Under the pieces are notes generated by a model that saw only the letters and a list, made by a program, of their open reading frames with translations, made no database searches and was not told where the DNA came from. A DNA stretch of 64,000 nt, taken from assembly GCA_016938235.1 (NCBI GenBank), contig JAFGVA010000140.1, forward strand, positions 1 through 64,000, in the 5' to 3' direction. This DNA is from Bacteroidales bacterium. Lineage in GTDB: Bacteria; Bacteroidota; Bacteroidia; Bacteroidales; UBA10428. Each line of letters opens with the position of its first letter. The stretch's first letter is position 1. The position numbers and the translations under genes were made by a program. This document shows, piece by piece, positions 27,247 through 34,837 of this stretch.

Positions 27247-28680
27247 CTACCTTCTCCTGAGCATCCCAAAAGCACACATATAGCCACTAAAAATGGCCCC
27301 TGAAAAACCACCACCAATTTTTGTCCATGCCGAGGCAAAATGCAGGTTTTCTAGGGTTTCAATCTTTGGTTTCATGAAATACTCAGGTGTTTGGGCGAAG
27401 CCATAAACAGCACTCTGTGGGGTGAGAATATACCTGCCAACAGTTAATGAAGTACCTACTTCGTAATACTCAATTTGATCACTTAGTCCCGGAATTAATT
27501 TATCAAGTTTCCCGATAAATATCTGTGCAACTTCTTCCTTTTTATTCTTGTATTCTTCCGTACTAAGGTTTTCCCAATCTTCTGGATAATCGATACAGCA
27601 CACAGACCCAACACTTTTCCCTTCAGGAGCTAAGGCTGAATCTACCTGACTGTAATCTACAAATGTAAAACTACGTTTTTCAAAACTCCCTTTGTTATTG
27701 CCAAGAATATCGGTTTGTGTTTTTACACTCTCATCGTATAGAAAATACGAATAATATTTGCTGCCTATTTCTTTTAATGGCTTCTTAAACCCCAGGTATA
27801 AAGTTAACAGAGATGCTCCAATTCTGGTGTTGTTAAATTGCTTTGACAACAGGTTGCCATATTCTTCAGGAAGCATGGACGCAACTCCGGGAAGAGAATT
27901 ATTAGCAATAACATCATCGGCATAATCCTCAATGATATCATCGGGAGTTGAATTTTTATAATACCTCACTCCTGCTGCTTTATTATCCTTTACAAGAATT
28001 TCTTTTGCCATGTGTTTCAGAAGTACCTTACCGCCATTCTTTTCAATAAAGCTGGCAAGGTAATCCGATAGTTTCTGGGAACCAGCTTTTATAAAATTAC
28101 CTCCTCCCCTGAAATAACTCCCCTGTGCAACGGCATAATAACTTAGCGAAAGAGTATATGGATCATCGTGAAAATAACCCAGGTTACCCAGCAGTACAAG
28201 TTTTAGAGTATCGTTATTTATGATTGAATCGAGGTATTCGCCTACGCTTAGTTCAACATGATCATCGGGTAGTCTACGCATGGGTTTTTCAGCCAATTTT
28301 GCAAAATAGGTTTTGATACCCTCCTCTTCAGCGGGAAAATCTGCTATCAGATCTGCCATAGCTTTTTCAGGATTATGAGGCATGGTGAACTGATAATCGC
28401 CCTGAATAAAACGGTAAAATTCCGGCAGTTTCAAAAACTCCACTTCATCGAAAACTCCCAGATCATTAAAGACTTTGGTTTTCATATCTGCTGCATCCAA
28501 ACCATCCATTTCGTGCAGACCTACCTCCATGGTGAAAACTTTACGCTTAAACGTGGTTGCGCAGCCACCAGGCTTGTCGTGTTGTTCAATTACCAATACT
28601 TTTTTGCCTTCTTTTGCAAGTTTTGCTCCGGCAGTTAAACCACCAAGACCTGCTCCAATAATTATTGTGTCGTATTTCAT
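27247..28680 (-). CDS. FAD-dependent phytoene desaturase/retinol saturase-like oxidoreductase
   Basis: A 477-residue flavoprotein. The FAD-binding motif is IIGAGLGGLTAG (residues 7-18), followed by VLVIEQHDKPGGCATTF, the second flavin contact in CrtI/retinol-saturase-type enzymes. The C-terminal motif FASAWTKIGGGFSGAIFSG closes the flavin site. Such enzymes reduce, desaturate or isomerise polyene or lipid substrates. It is the last of three genes with an AMP-ligase and an acetyltransferase-like gene, which suggests a lipid substrate rather than a carotenoid; that is inference. Confidence 0.85.
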   Translation of the reverse strand: MKYDTIIIGAGLGGLTAGAKLAKEGKKVLVIEQHDKPGGCATTFKRKVFTMEVGLHEMDGLDAADMKTKVFNDLGVFDEVEFLKLPEFYRFIQGDYQFTMPHNPEKAMADLIADFPAEEEGIKTYFAKLAEKPMRRLPDDHVELSVGEYLDSIINNDTLKLVLLGNLGYFHDDPYTLSLSYYAVAQGSYFRGGGNFIKAGSQKLSDYLASFIEKNGGKVLLKHMAKEILVKDNKAAGVRYYKNSTPDDIIEDYADDVIANNSLPGVASMLPEEYGNLLSKQFNNTRIGASLLTLYLGFKKPLKEIGSKYYSYFLYDESVKTQTDILGNNKGSFEKRSFTFVDYSQVDSALAPEGKSVGSVCCIDYPEDWENLSTEEYKNKKEEVAQIFIGKLDKLIPGLSDQIEYYEVGTSLTVGRYILTPQSAVYGFAQTPEYFMKPKIETLENLHFASAWTKIGGGFSGAIFSGYMCAFGMLRRR

Positions 28681-28704
28681 AGGTTTTTTGTGTTTTTACT
28701 AATT

Positions 28705-28775
28705 GTCATTCCCAACTTGATTGGGAATCTCCCAAGTAAATGATAGCAGGAGATTCACGTTTTCAGGGGAATGAC
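28705..28775. repeat. Nested palindromic repeat element
   Basis: Terminal arms GTCATTCCC (28705-28713) and GGGAATGAC (28767-28775) pair perfectly. Inside, GAATCTCC (28725-28732) pairs with GGAGATTC (28749-28756), and CCCAA/TTGGG forms a small hairpin. The 71-bp unit has the form of a dispersed Bacteroidota repeat. It lies between the FAD oxidoreductase and its upstream gene. Confidence 0.7.
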
Positions 28776-28798
28776 GTTGTTTTTGGTTCTTTGAATAA

Positions 28799-29962
28799 TT
28801 AACTCGTTATCGGGAACCGCTTAAATTCTTTATTCCTATCGAACAGGTAACGATATGTTATATAATGTTTTGCCGGAACACTACCCACTGCAATGAAAAT
28901 TTTTCTCATTTTCGGATTGAAATCTCCAACCCATGAAAATTCAATCTCTTTATACTCTGGCATTTCCTTCATTACTTCGTTTATATGGTATATAAATGCC
29001 GATTCAATTCCCAGGTTTTGAAATTTAGGAATAACCCCCATTAAAACTCCACGGGCACGAGTCATGGTCTTTTTCCTTTTTAAATTCAAAAAACGAATAA
29101 GATTAATAAAATGAAGTTTTCCATTCAGGTGCTTAAAAATCTGATTTACATCGGGATACATCAGGTAAATCGCAACAGGTTTTTCCTCAAAATAAGCCAG
29201 CCATACAAATTCTTCTTTCAGAATAACTTTTGCTTTTTTAAGTGTTTTCTTAATGTATTCGGGCTTAAGGGGTTTAAAATCTTCTTTAAAAGATTCCCAG
29301 GCCTCATTGTAAACATCGCAAAAATCCTGTACAAATTTATCTTCATCTTTCCAGGTAAAATGTTTGAATTCATACCCCGGCTTTTTGGCAACCCAACTGG
29401 CAATTTTCAGAAAACGCTCATCTATGGGCTTTGAAATATCAAGGTGGAATCCTTCCTGCTTGAAATAAGTTTTAAAACCATAGTCTTCAAAGAACTTTTG
29501 GTAATAAGGTTGGTTATAGGCTACTTCGTAAGAGGGATGTGTAAACCCATCAACCAGCAGTCCCCAGTATTTATCGGTTTCACCAAAATTAATTGGCCCG
29601 TCCATGGCTTCCATTTTTCGCTCTTCCAGCCAGCATTTAGCTGTATCAAACAATTTAAAAGCTGCCTTTTCATCATCGATACATTCAAAAAAACCAACAC
29701 CACCGGTGGGTTGATCCTCAGCACCCTGTTTATCGTAATTAATAAAAGCTGCAATTCGGCCAATAAGATTTCCCTTGTTATCTTTTAGAATCCAACGACT
29801 GGCTTCGCCATGCAAGTAAAAAACATTGCTTTGGGGATCAAAAATTGAGTTTATATCTTTATCGGGTGGACATACCCAAACCTTATCGTTTTTATAGATT
29901 TCGCGGGCAACATTGAGAAATCTGGTTTTATCTGTCTTGCTCTTAACTTCTGAAATTTGCAT
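28799..29962 (-). CDS. YghO-like GNAT-fold protein
   Basis: A 387-residue protein that resembles E. coli YghO and related GNAT-family acyltransferases. The front (REIYKNDKVWVCPPDKDINS) and HGEASRWILKDNKGNLIGRI are characteristic, and the second half contains the acetyl-CoA-binding-like RARGVLMGVIPKFQNLGIES with an R/Q-x-x-G-x-like loop. The reaction is unknown. It lies between a long-chain acyl-CoA ligase-like gene (26 bases upstream) and an FAD oxidoreductase gene, so an acyl or lipid substrate is likely. Confidence 0.78.
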   Translation of the reverse strand: MQISEVKSKTDKTRFLNVAREIYKNDKVWVCPPDKDINSIFDPQSNVFYLHGEASRWILKDNKGNLIGRIAAFINYDKQGAEDQPTGGVGFFECIDDEKAAFKLFDTAKCWLEERKMEAMDGPINFGETDKYWGLLVDGFTHPSYEVAYNQPYYQKFFEDYGFKTYFKQEGFHLDISKPIDERFLKIASWVAKKPGYEFKHFTWKDEDKFVQDFCDVYNEAWESFKEDFKPLKPEYIKKTLKKAKVILKEEFVWLAYFEEKPVAIYLMYPDVNQIFKHLNGKLHFINLIRFLNLKRKKTMTRARGVLMGVIPKFQNLGIESAFIYHINEVMKEMPEYKEIEFSWVGDFNPKMRKIFIAVGSVPAKHYITYRYLFDRNKEFKRFPITS

Positions 29963-29988
29963 GTTTTGAATTAGGCTTGTAATTGAAT

Positions 29989-31773
29989 TTATATTGCTTG
30001 CTTTGCATATATCTGATCGATTAAATCCTGATATTTCTCCGTGATAAATCTTCTGCGTAATTTCAAGGTTGGCGAAAGTTCACCTGAGTTAGGTGACCAC
30101 TCATCGGATACTAGTCTGAACCTGAGTATTCGTTCAGGCTTGGCAAGGTTTTTATTACACTGCTTTATGTCCTCCTGAATTAAGGTATATATTTCAGGTT
30201 TTTGAATAATCTCTTCTTTCGAGGTATATTTCAGATTATTCTGAGCACACCATTCTTTTATGTATGCAATGTTAGGCGAGATTATAGCACTCGCGAATTT
30301 CTCACACTCACCGACTACCATAACCTGATCGACACAGAGAGATTCCTTTATCTTATTCTCGATAATTTGTGGAGCGATGAATTTACCGGATGAAAGTTTG
30401 AAAATTTCTTTCTTACGGTCGGTAATCACCAGAAACTTTCCCTCATCGAGGTAGCCAACATCGCCCGTATGAAACCAGCCTTCCTCATCAAAAACCTGTT
30501 TGGTCAGCTCTTCGTTTTTATAATACCCAAGCATAACATTATGCCCCCGGCAAAGTATCTCGCCATCGTCGGCAATCTTAAGCTCAACGCCATCAATAAG
30601 GGCTCCGACAGACCCTAATTTTAAATCGGGTTCTTCCTGCCGGTTAATGGTTATTATTGGCGAAGTTTCGGTAAGCCCATACATATTCAATACCTTTATG
30701 CCACTTGCCCAGAACACCCTTTCGAGTCGTGGTTGTAATGCAGCGCCACCGCACCCTACAAGCCGTATATTGTTTCCTAATGCTTCACGCCATTTAGAAA
30801 ATATTAATCTATCAGCCAGCTTCAGACGTTTTTTGTACCACCAGCTGCTCTGACTGTTCTGTTTATATTTTAGTCCAAGTTTTACAGCCCAAAAGAAGAT
30901 GAACTTCTTCATCCCCTTTAGCTTCTTCCCCTTTGCTATTACATTATCAAAAACTTTCTCCAGTATACGAGGTACAGCATCAAAGCCATTGGGTGCAAGC
31001 TCTTTCATGTTCGCCGCAATAGTTCCCATATTTTCGGCGTAATACAAACTGCTACCCGAGTATTGAGTCTGGTAATTTCCCATTCTGCCACCAACATGGC
31101 AAAGTGGTAAAATGCTAAGGTATTTATCGTCAGGTCCAAGCTTAAAAACCTGAGTTGCAGCCAGAAAATTTTGCACAAGGTTTTTGTGTGAAAGCATTAC
31201 GCCTTTTGATTCTCCTGTTGTTCCCGAGGTGTATATCAGCGTAGCAAAGTCAGCTTCAACGATGCTTTTTTTGGTGGCCTCCAATTCTTCTTTATAATAA
31301 ACAGCTCCCTGCTCACCGGCCTTCACAATCTCTTCCAGATTTTTTACGTTTTCAATCTCATCAAAAGAATATACCAGCTTATCGGCATGTTCCTGTCCAA
31401 TAGCTTCCCTTACCAAATTGTATAGACATAAGTCGGAAACAAAAACAAGCTTTGCTTCGCAATGCTCAAGTATATATTGGTAATCTTCTGATGAAAGTGA
31501 GGTAAATAACGGAACATGCACAGCACCGGCCATTAAAATGGCCATATCAACAAAATTCCATTCGGGCCGATTGGAGGAAATTGTAGCAATCTTGTCTCCC
31601 TTATTAATGCCTAATGATAAAAGTCCGTAGCTGATTTTGTGGGATATATCGATATAATCTTTGGCTGAATAGTTGATCCATTTTCCATTTCTTTTTACTC
31701 CAAAAACATCCGTTTTATCAGCAAAATTATTCTCGTACCTGTCCAGCAAGTCGAAGACTCGTGTAACGCTCAT
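29989..31773 (-). CDS. Long-chain fatty-acid--CoA ligase (AMP-binding enzyme)
   Basis: A 594-residue adenylate-forming enzyme activating fatty acids as acyl-CoA. The P-loop is YTSGTTGESKGVMLSHKN (residues about 177-194), the adenine motif MYGLTETSPI, and the hinge DGEILCRGHNVMLGYYKNEE then WFHTGDVGYLDEGKFLVITD with DRKKEIFKLSSGKFIAP. It looks like the FAA1-type subgroup typical of Bacteroidota. It is the first gene of the three-gene lipid-type cluster. Confidence 0.93.
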   Translation of the reverse strand: MSVTRVFDLLDRYENNFADKTDVFGVKRNGKWINYSAKDYIDISHKISYGLLSLGINKGDKIATISSNRPEWNFVDMAILMAGAVHVPLFTSLSSEDYQYILEHCEAKLVFVSDLCLYNLVREAIGQEHADKLVYSFDEIENVKNLEEIVKAGEQGAVYYKEELEATKKSIVEADFATLIYTSGTTGESKGVMLSHKNLVQNFLAATQVFKLGPDDKYLSILPLCHVGGRMGNYQTQYSGSSLYYAENMGTIAANMKELAPNGFDAVPRILEKVFDNVIAKGKKLKGMKKFIFFWAVKLGLKYKQNSQSSWWYKKRLKLADRLIFSKWREALGNNIRLVGCGGAALQPRLERVFWASGIKVLNMYGLTETSPIITINRQEEPDLKLGSVGALIDGVELKIADDGEILCRGHNVMLGYYKNEELTKQVFDEEGWFHTGDVGYLDEGKFLVITDRKKEIFKLSSGKFIAPQIIENKIKESLCVDQVMVVGECEKFASAIISPNIAYIKEWCAQNNLKYTSKEEIIQKPEIYTLIQEDIKQCNKNLAKPERILRFRLVSDEWSPNSGELSPTLKLRRRFITEKYQDLIDQIYAKQAI

Positions 31774-31890
31774 AGGGCTTCGATTTAGTTTAGTATTAAT
31801 AGCTACTCAATAGGATTTAGCTACAGCAATATACTAAATAAAAAATTATGAGCAATATCTTAGTGATTACTAAGCTGCGATGATTATTAA

Positions 31891-31922
31891 AAAAATAAAA
31901 AAAGGGCTTGCGCCCCTTTTTT
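31891..31922 (-). terminator. Rho-independent terminator after the peroxiredoxin gene
   Basis: Read on the minus strand, AAAAAAGGGGC, a GCAA loop and GCCCTTTTTT form a strong stem followed by a long T-run. It lies just beyond the peroxiredoxin stop. Confidence 0.88.
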
Positions 31923-31925
31923 GTT

Positions 31926-32648
31926 TTATTTCTTCAAAATCTTTTTCAAGACCGTATCTTTATCCAGTTTCCTGGTACAGAAGAACCAGTCTTTACATTC
32001 ATCAACATTACTGTCTTTACCTTCCATGCGATCTTTGGCAGCATTACATGAACCTGCGGGAGAGATAATAACATCATCGCCAGGACGCCAGTCGGCCGGA
32101 GTAGCAATACCAAATTCATCGGCAGTTTGAAGCGCAATTAAAGCGCGGTAAAGCTCATCAAAGTTTCTGCCCAAACTCAAAGGATAATAAATAATTGTTC
32201 GGATAATTCCTTTAGGATCTATAAAAAACACAGCTCTTACAGCTTTAGTATTACTTTCACCAGGTTGAATCATTCCATACTTCTTTGCAACATTCATGGT
32301 TATGTCTTCAATCAAAGGAAAATTAACCTCAACATTCTTCATTCCACGGTATTCTATTTTTTCTTTAATGGTTCGAAGCCAGGCAATATGACTATAAAGT
32401 CCATCAACAGAAAGTCCGACTAATTTACAATTTGCCTGTGCAAATTTATCTTCCATGCTGGCAAAGGTCATAAACTCCGATGTACATACCGGTGTAAAAT
32501 CGGCAGGGTGACTAAAAAGAATTACCCAATCGCCTTTATAATCAACCGGGAAATTAATATCTCCCTGAGTTGTTACTGCTTTAAACGCTGGTGCCGGTTC
32601 GCCAATTCTTGGCATACTTACAACTTGTTGTTCTTGTGTTTGTTCCAT
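31926..32648 (-). CDS. Prx6-type peroxiredoxin
   Basis: A 240-residue peroxidase that reduces H2O2 and organic peroxides. The peroxidatic cysteine is Cys55 in HPADFTPVCTSEF; LVGLSVDGLYSHIAWL and RAVFFIDPKGIIRTIIYYP are typical of the Prx6/archaeal group. Three further cysteines lie in the C-terminal extension (GSCNAAK, DECKDWFFCTRK), as in archaeal thioredoxin peroxidases, where they join the redox cycle. It starts 18 bases after perR, so the two genes form an operon. Confidence 0.94.
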   Translation of the reverse strand: MEQTQEQQVVSMPRIGEPAPAFKAVTTQGDINFPVDYKGDWVILFSHPADFTPVCTSEFMTFASMEDKFAQANCKLVGLSVDGLYSHIAWLRTIKEKIEYRGMKNVEVNFPLIEDITMNVAKKYGMIQPGESNTKAVRAVFFIDPKGIIRTIIYYPLSLGRNFDELYRALIALQTADEFGIATPADWRPGDDVIISPAGSCNAAKDRMEGKDSNVDECKDWFFCTRKLDKDTVLKKILKK

Positions 32649-32666
32649 TTTTATAAAATTTATTGT

Positions 32667-33092
32667 TTAACATTTATCAAAAGTTCCTCTTAACTGCAGA
32701 ACTATATCTTCAATTTTGAAACCATCTATTTTTTTGTTTTTAAAATAGTTTCTCAACAAAGCATCCAGCTCATCATCAACATAATCCTCAATTAAATCGC
32801 ATTCGGAGCAATACAAATGGTGGTGATTTTCGACTACCCCGTCGTAACGCATAATGTCCCTGTCGGTTTTTACCCGTTTAACAAGATTGTTTTCTATTAA
32901 AGTATCAAGAACATTATATACTGTTCCGGTTGCAATATTCGGGTGACTTACCCTGATATGCTCAATAATCTGTTCAGCTGTGGGATGATTATTCAGCGTA
33001 TAAATTGCTTCTAAAATAGCTGTACGCTGAGGTGTTACTTTTAGCTTTTTTTCACCAAGTCTGGCAATTATTTCTTCACTGGTTACATTCAT
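32667..33092 (-). CDS. perR: PerR-like Fur-family peroxide regulator
   Basis: A 141-residue winged-helix repressor. The start is ATG 33092; a longer frame to 33170 would run over the operator. All five iron/manganese ligands of Bacillus PerR are in place: His36, Asp84, His90, His92 and Asp103. The first structural zinc pair is present (Cys95/Cys98 in YCSEC), but the second CxxC is missing; only one cysteine ends the protein (Cys141). The gene precedes the peroxiredoxin gene, and a perfect palindrome lies 16 bases upstream, which supports an autoregulated peroxide response. Confidence 0.9.
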   Translation of the reverse strand: MNVTSEEIIARLGEKKLKVTPQRTAILEAIYTLNNHPTAEQIIEHIRVSHPNIATGTVYNVLDTLIENNLVKRVKTDRDIMRYDGVVENHHHLYCSECDLIEDYVDDELDALLRNYFKNKKIDGFKIEDIVLQLRGTFDKC

Positions 33093-33107
33093 GAGAATTA
33101 TTTCTAT

Positions 33108-33124
33108 ATAAGAATTATTCTTAT
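33108..33124 (-). promoter_or_regulatory. PerR-box-like operator
   Basis: ATAAGAATTATTCTTAT is a perfect 8-1-8 palindrome of the Fur/PerR 7-1-7 type. It lies between the -7 box (33137-33144) and the perR start. A second GAATTATT core overlaps at 33095-33102. Confidence 0.7.
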
Positions 33125-33136
33125 TTGGGAGGTAAA

Positions 33137-33144
33137 CAAAATTA
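33137..33144 (-). promoter_or_regulatory. -7 promoter box of perR-prx
   Basis: Read on the minus strand the box is TAATTTTG, matching TAnnTTTG, with TTG about 20 bases upstream (around 33165-33167). Confidence 0.6.
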
Positions 33145-33193
33145 ACAAATGTTTTGTTCAATATCAACAAAAAAAAGAAAGTCTTGGTAATAT

Positions 33194-33225
33194 AGTCAGC
33201 ATTGACTAAATTTACTCAGTACTGA
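33194..33225 (+). promoter_or_regulatory. Twin operator before the PadR gene
   Basis: AGTCAGCATTGACT (33194-33207) is a 5-4-5 palindrome, and TCAGTACTGA (33216-33225) a perfect 10-bp palindrome. Their centres are 20 bases apart, and TGACTAA is repeated directly at 33203 and 33223. The site ends 20 bases before the PadR start and is a likely autoregulatory operator. Confidence 0.6.
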
Positions 33226-33245
33226 CTAATAACAACATTCCGTTT

Positions 33246-33791
33246 ATGAAAATTCCAATGTATATCTTAGGTATCTTAAAAAGATATGGCCCTCAACATG
33301 GCTACCAGATAAAAAAAATTTTTTCTGAACAGATATCTGATTTCACCCAAATAAAATTGCCTGTTATATATTATCACCTTGAAAAGATGAAGAGTAAAGG
33401 ATTATTATCATCAACAATAGATTCAGACAAAGCAGAAAAAACCATATACTCAATTACAAATAAGGGTAAAAAGGAATTTATAGCTCACTTAGAAAGTACA
33501 TGCAGTTTCAAATACAAACCAGAATTTCTGAACGATGCGGTATTCTTTTTTATGGACTCTTTAAATAAAAATAAAATTGGTGTTGATTTAGAGCAATATA
33601 TTGAAAAACTTAAAAAAGACATCCAAACACTAAAAGAACATAAAAGCTTTACTGTCTGCCACTTATCTGGTGATGCAAAAAACATGTCTGAACATATTTT
33701 TAATCATCACGAATATCACTACAATGCAGAACTACAATGGGCAAAAGAGGTGTTATTTAAATTTCGATTAAACAAAACAAAAGAACCATGA
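33246..33791 (+). CDS. PadR-family transcriptional regulator
   Basis: A 181-residue winged-helix regulator. The PadR domain covers residues 1-80: MYILGILKRYGPQHGYQIKK, then KLPVIYYHLEKMKSKGLLSS and KTIYSITNKGKKEF. The C-terminal half (about residues 90-175) is helical, as in PadR dimerisation regions, and contains a His-rich patch (EHIFNHHEYHYNAE). Its stop overlaps the creatininase-like gene by 4 bases, so that gene is its main known partner. Confidence 0.9.
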   Translation: MKIPMYILGILKRYGPQHGYQIKKIFSEQISDFTQIKLPVIYYHLEKMKSKGLLSSTIDSDKAEKTIYSITNKGKKEFIAHLESTCSFKYKPEFLNDAVFFFMDSLNKNKIGVDLEQYIEKLKKDIQTLKEHKSFTVCHLSGDAKNMSEHIFNHHEYHYNAELQWAKEVLFKFRLNKTKEP

Positions 33792-34714
33792 AAGATGTAT
33801 TAAAAATGACCTGGAAAGAGATTGAAGCCCTTCCTAAAGACAAAACGATTTTATTTTTGACATTTGCTCCAATAGAAGAGCATAGCCATCATCTGCCTTT
33901 AGGTGTTGATATTTTTCTTGGAGAGACATGGAAAAACATGGCTATTGATCTAATTTTTAAAAAAAATCCGGATTATCATTTATTGACCATGCCAGCAATT
34001 CCATTTGCCCAGGGGAGCATAAAAGGATTTCCAGGTTGTATCCATGTATCTCAAAGAACTGTTTATCGGGTGACTTATGAAATACTTAAAAAAATTGCAT
34101 CCTGGGGATTAAAAAACATTGTAATAATAGCCTCGCACGGAGATCCCAAACATTTAATAGCTATTGAAGAGGCTTGTGATAAAATCAATAAAAAACATGG
34201 GCTTTGCGCAATCTCTCCTTTGGGAGCATTTTTCTCCTATGATGAATTAGGAATTGATTTGGATTTTCCGGAAAAAATGCAGGAAATGCTTAGTAATTAT
34301 CCCAATGATTATCATGCCGGTTGGATTGAAACCTCAGCAATATTAGCCATTGATGAGAATATGGTAAAGAAAGATTTTCGCAAACTTCCTGATATAAAAG
34401 TTGAAGAAAAAGAATTGATTTTTCCTGATAAAGTCAGTAAAAAAATTGCTGGGTTTGGACATATCGGATTCCCCAGACTGGCAACAAAAGAGCTTGGTGA
34501 ACTGATAAATACGAATTCGGCTGAATATATTTATAAAGCAACAATGGCCTTTGTAACAAGACAGGATTATAAAAAATATCAGCACCATTCACTTCACAAA
34601 ATACCGTTTCTCAGAACGAATTTTATGAGAAATATATTAAGCGTATTTGGTTTAGTTGTTGGAATGATAATTATTTACATTTGGATTATACACAAATACC
34701 AACAGCTAAGATAG
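33788..34714 (+). CDS. Creatininase-family amidohydrolase with C-terminal membrane anchor
   Basis: A 308-residue protein. The metal-binding signature EHSHHLPLGVD (residues 31-41) matches the family E-H-x-x-H-L-P-x-x-x-D; further ligands are in ASHGDPKH and HAGWIETS. Known members open cyclic amides or formamides (creatinine, FAPy, mycofactocin peptides). The last 27 residues form a single hydrophobic helix with a basic end (SVFGLVVGMIIIYIWIIHKY), unusual for this family and suggesting tail anchoring. It is translationally coupled to the PadR gene. Substrate unknown. Confidence 0.88.
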   Translation: MKDVLKMTWKEIEALPKDKTILFLTFAPIEEHSHHLPLGVDIFLGETWKNMAIDLIFKKNPDYHLLTMPAIPFAQGSIKGFPGCIHVSQRTVYRVTYEILKKIASWGLKNIVIIASHGDPKHLIAIEEACDKINKKHGLCAISPLGAFFSYDELGIDLDFPEKMQEMLSNYPNDYHAGWIETSAILAIDENMVKKDFRKLPDIKVEEKELIFPDKVSKKIAGFGHIGFPRLATKELGELINTNSAEYIYKATMAFVTRQDYKKYQHHSLHKIPFLRTNFMRNILSVFGLVVGMIIIYIWIIHKYQQLR

Positions 34715-34715
34715 C

Positions 34716-34810
34716 ACAATATAACACCTTGGTTATGGCATCTCTTTAAAGGTTTGCTTCTTTTTTATTTAATATGAAGAAATGCAATGAAAGCCCAGGT
34801 GCTATATTGT
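34716..34810. repeat. Long imperfect inverted repeat between convergent genes
   Basis: ACAATATAACACCTTGG (34716-34732) pairs with CCAGGTGCTATATTGT (34795-34810) with one mismatch and one bulge. The spacer also contains partly complementary GCTTC and GAAG stretches. It lies between two stop codons and may be a bidirectional terminator or a small repeat element. Confidence 0.55.
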
Positions 34811-34837
34811 ATAATCCGTAATTAAATGGAAAATGGA

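Noticed and set aside
31926-32137. Second small frame overlapping the peroxiredoxin gene on the same strand
   Set aside because: It is an alternative frame of the peroxiredoxin gene and has no recognisable features.
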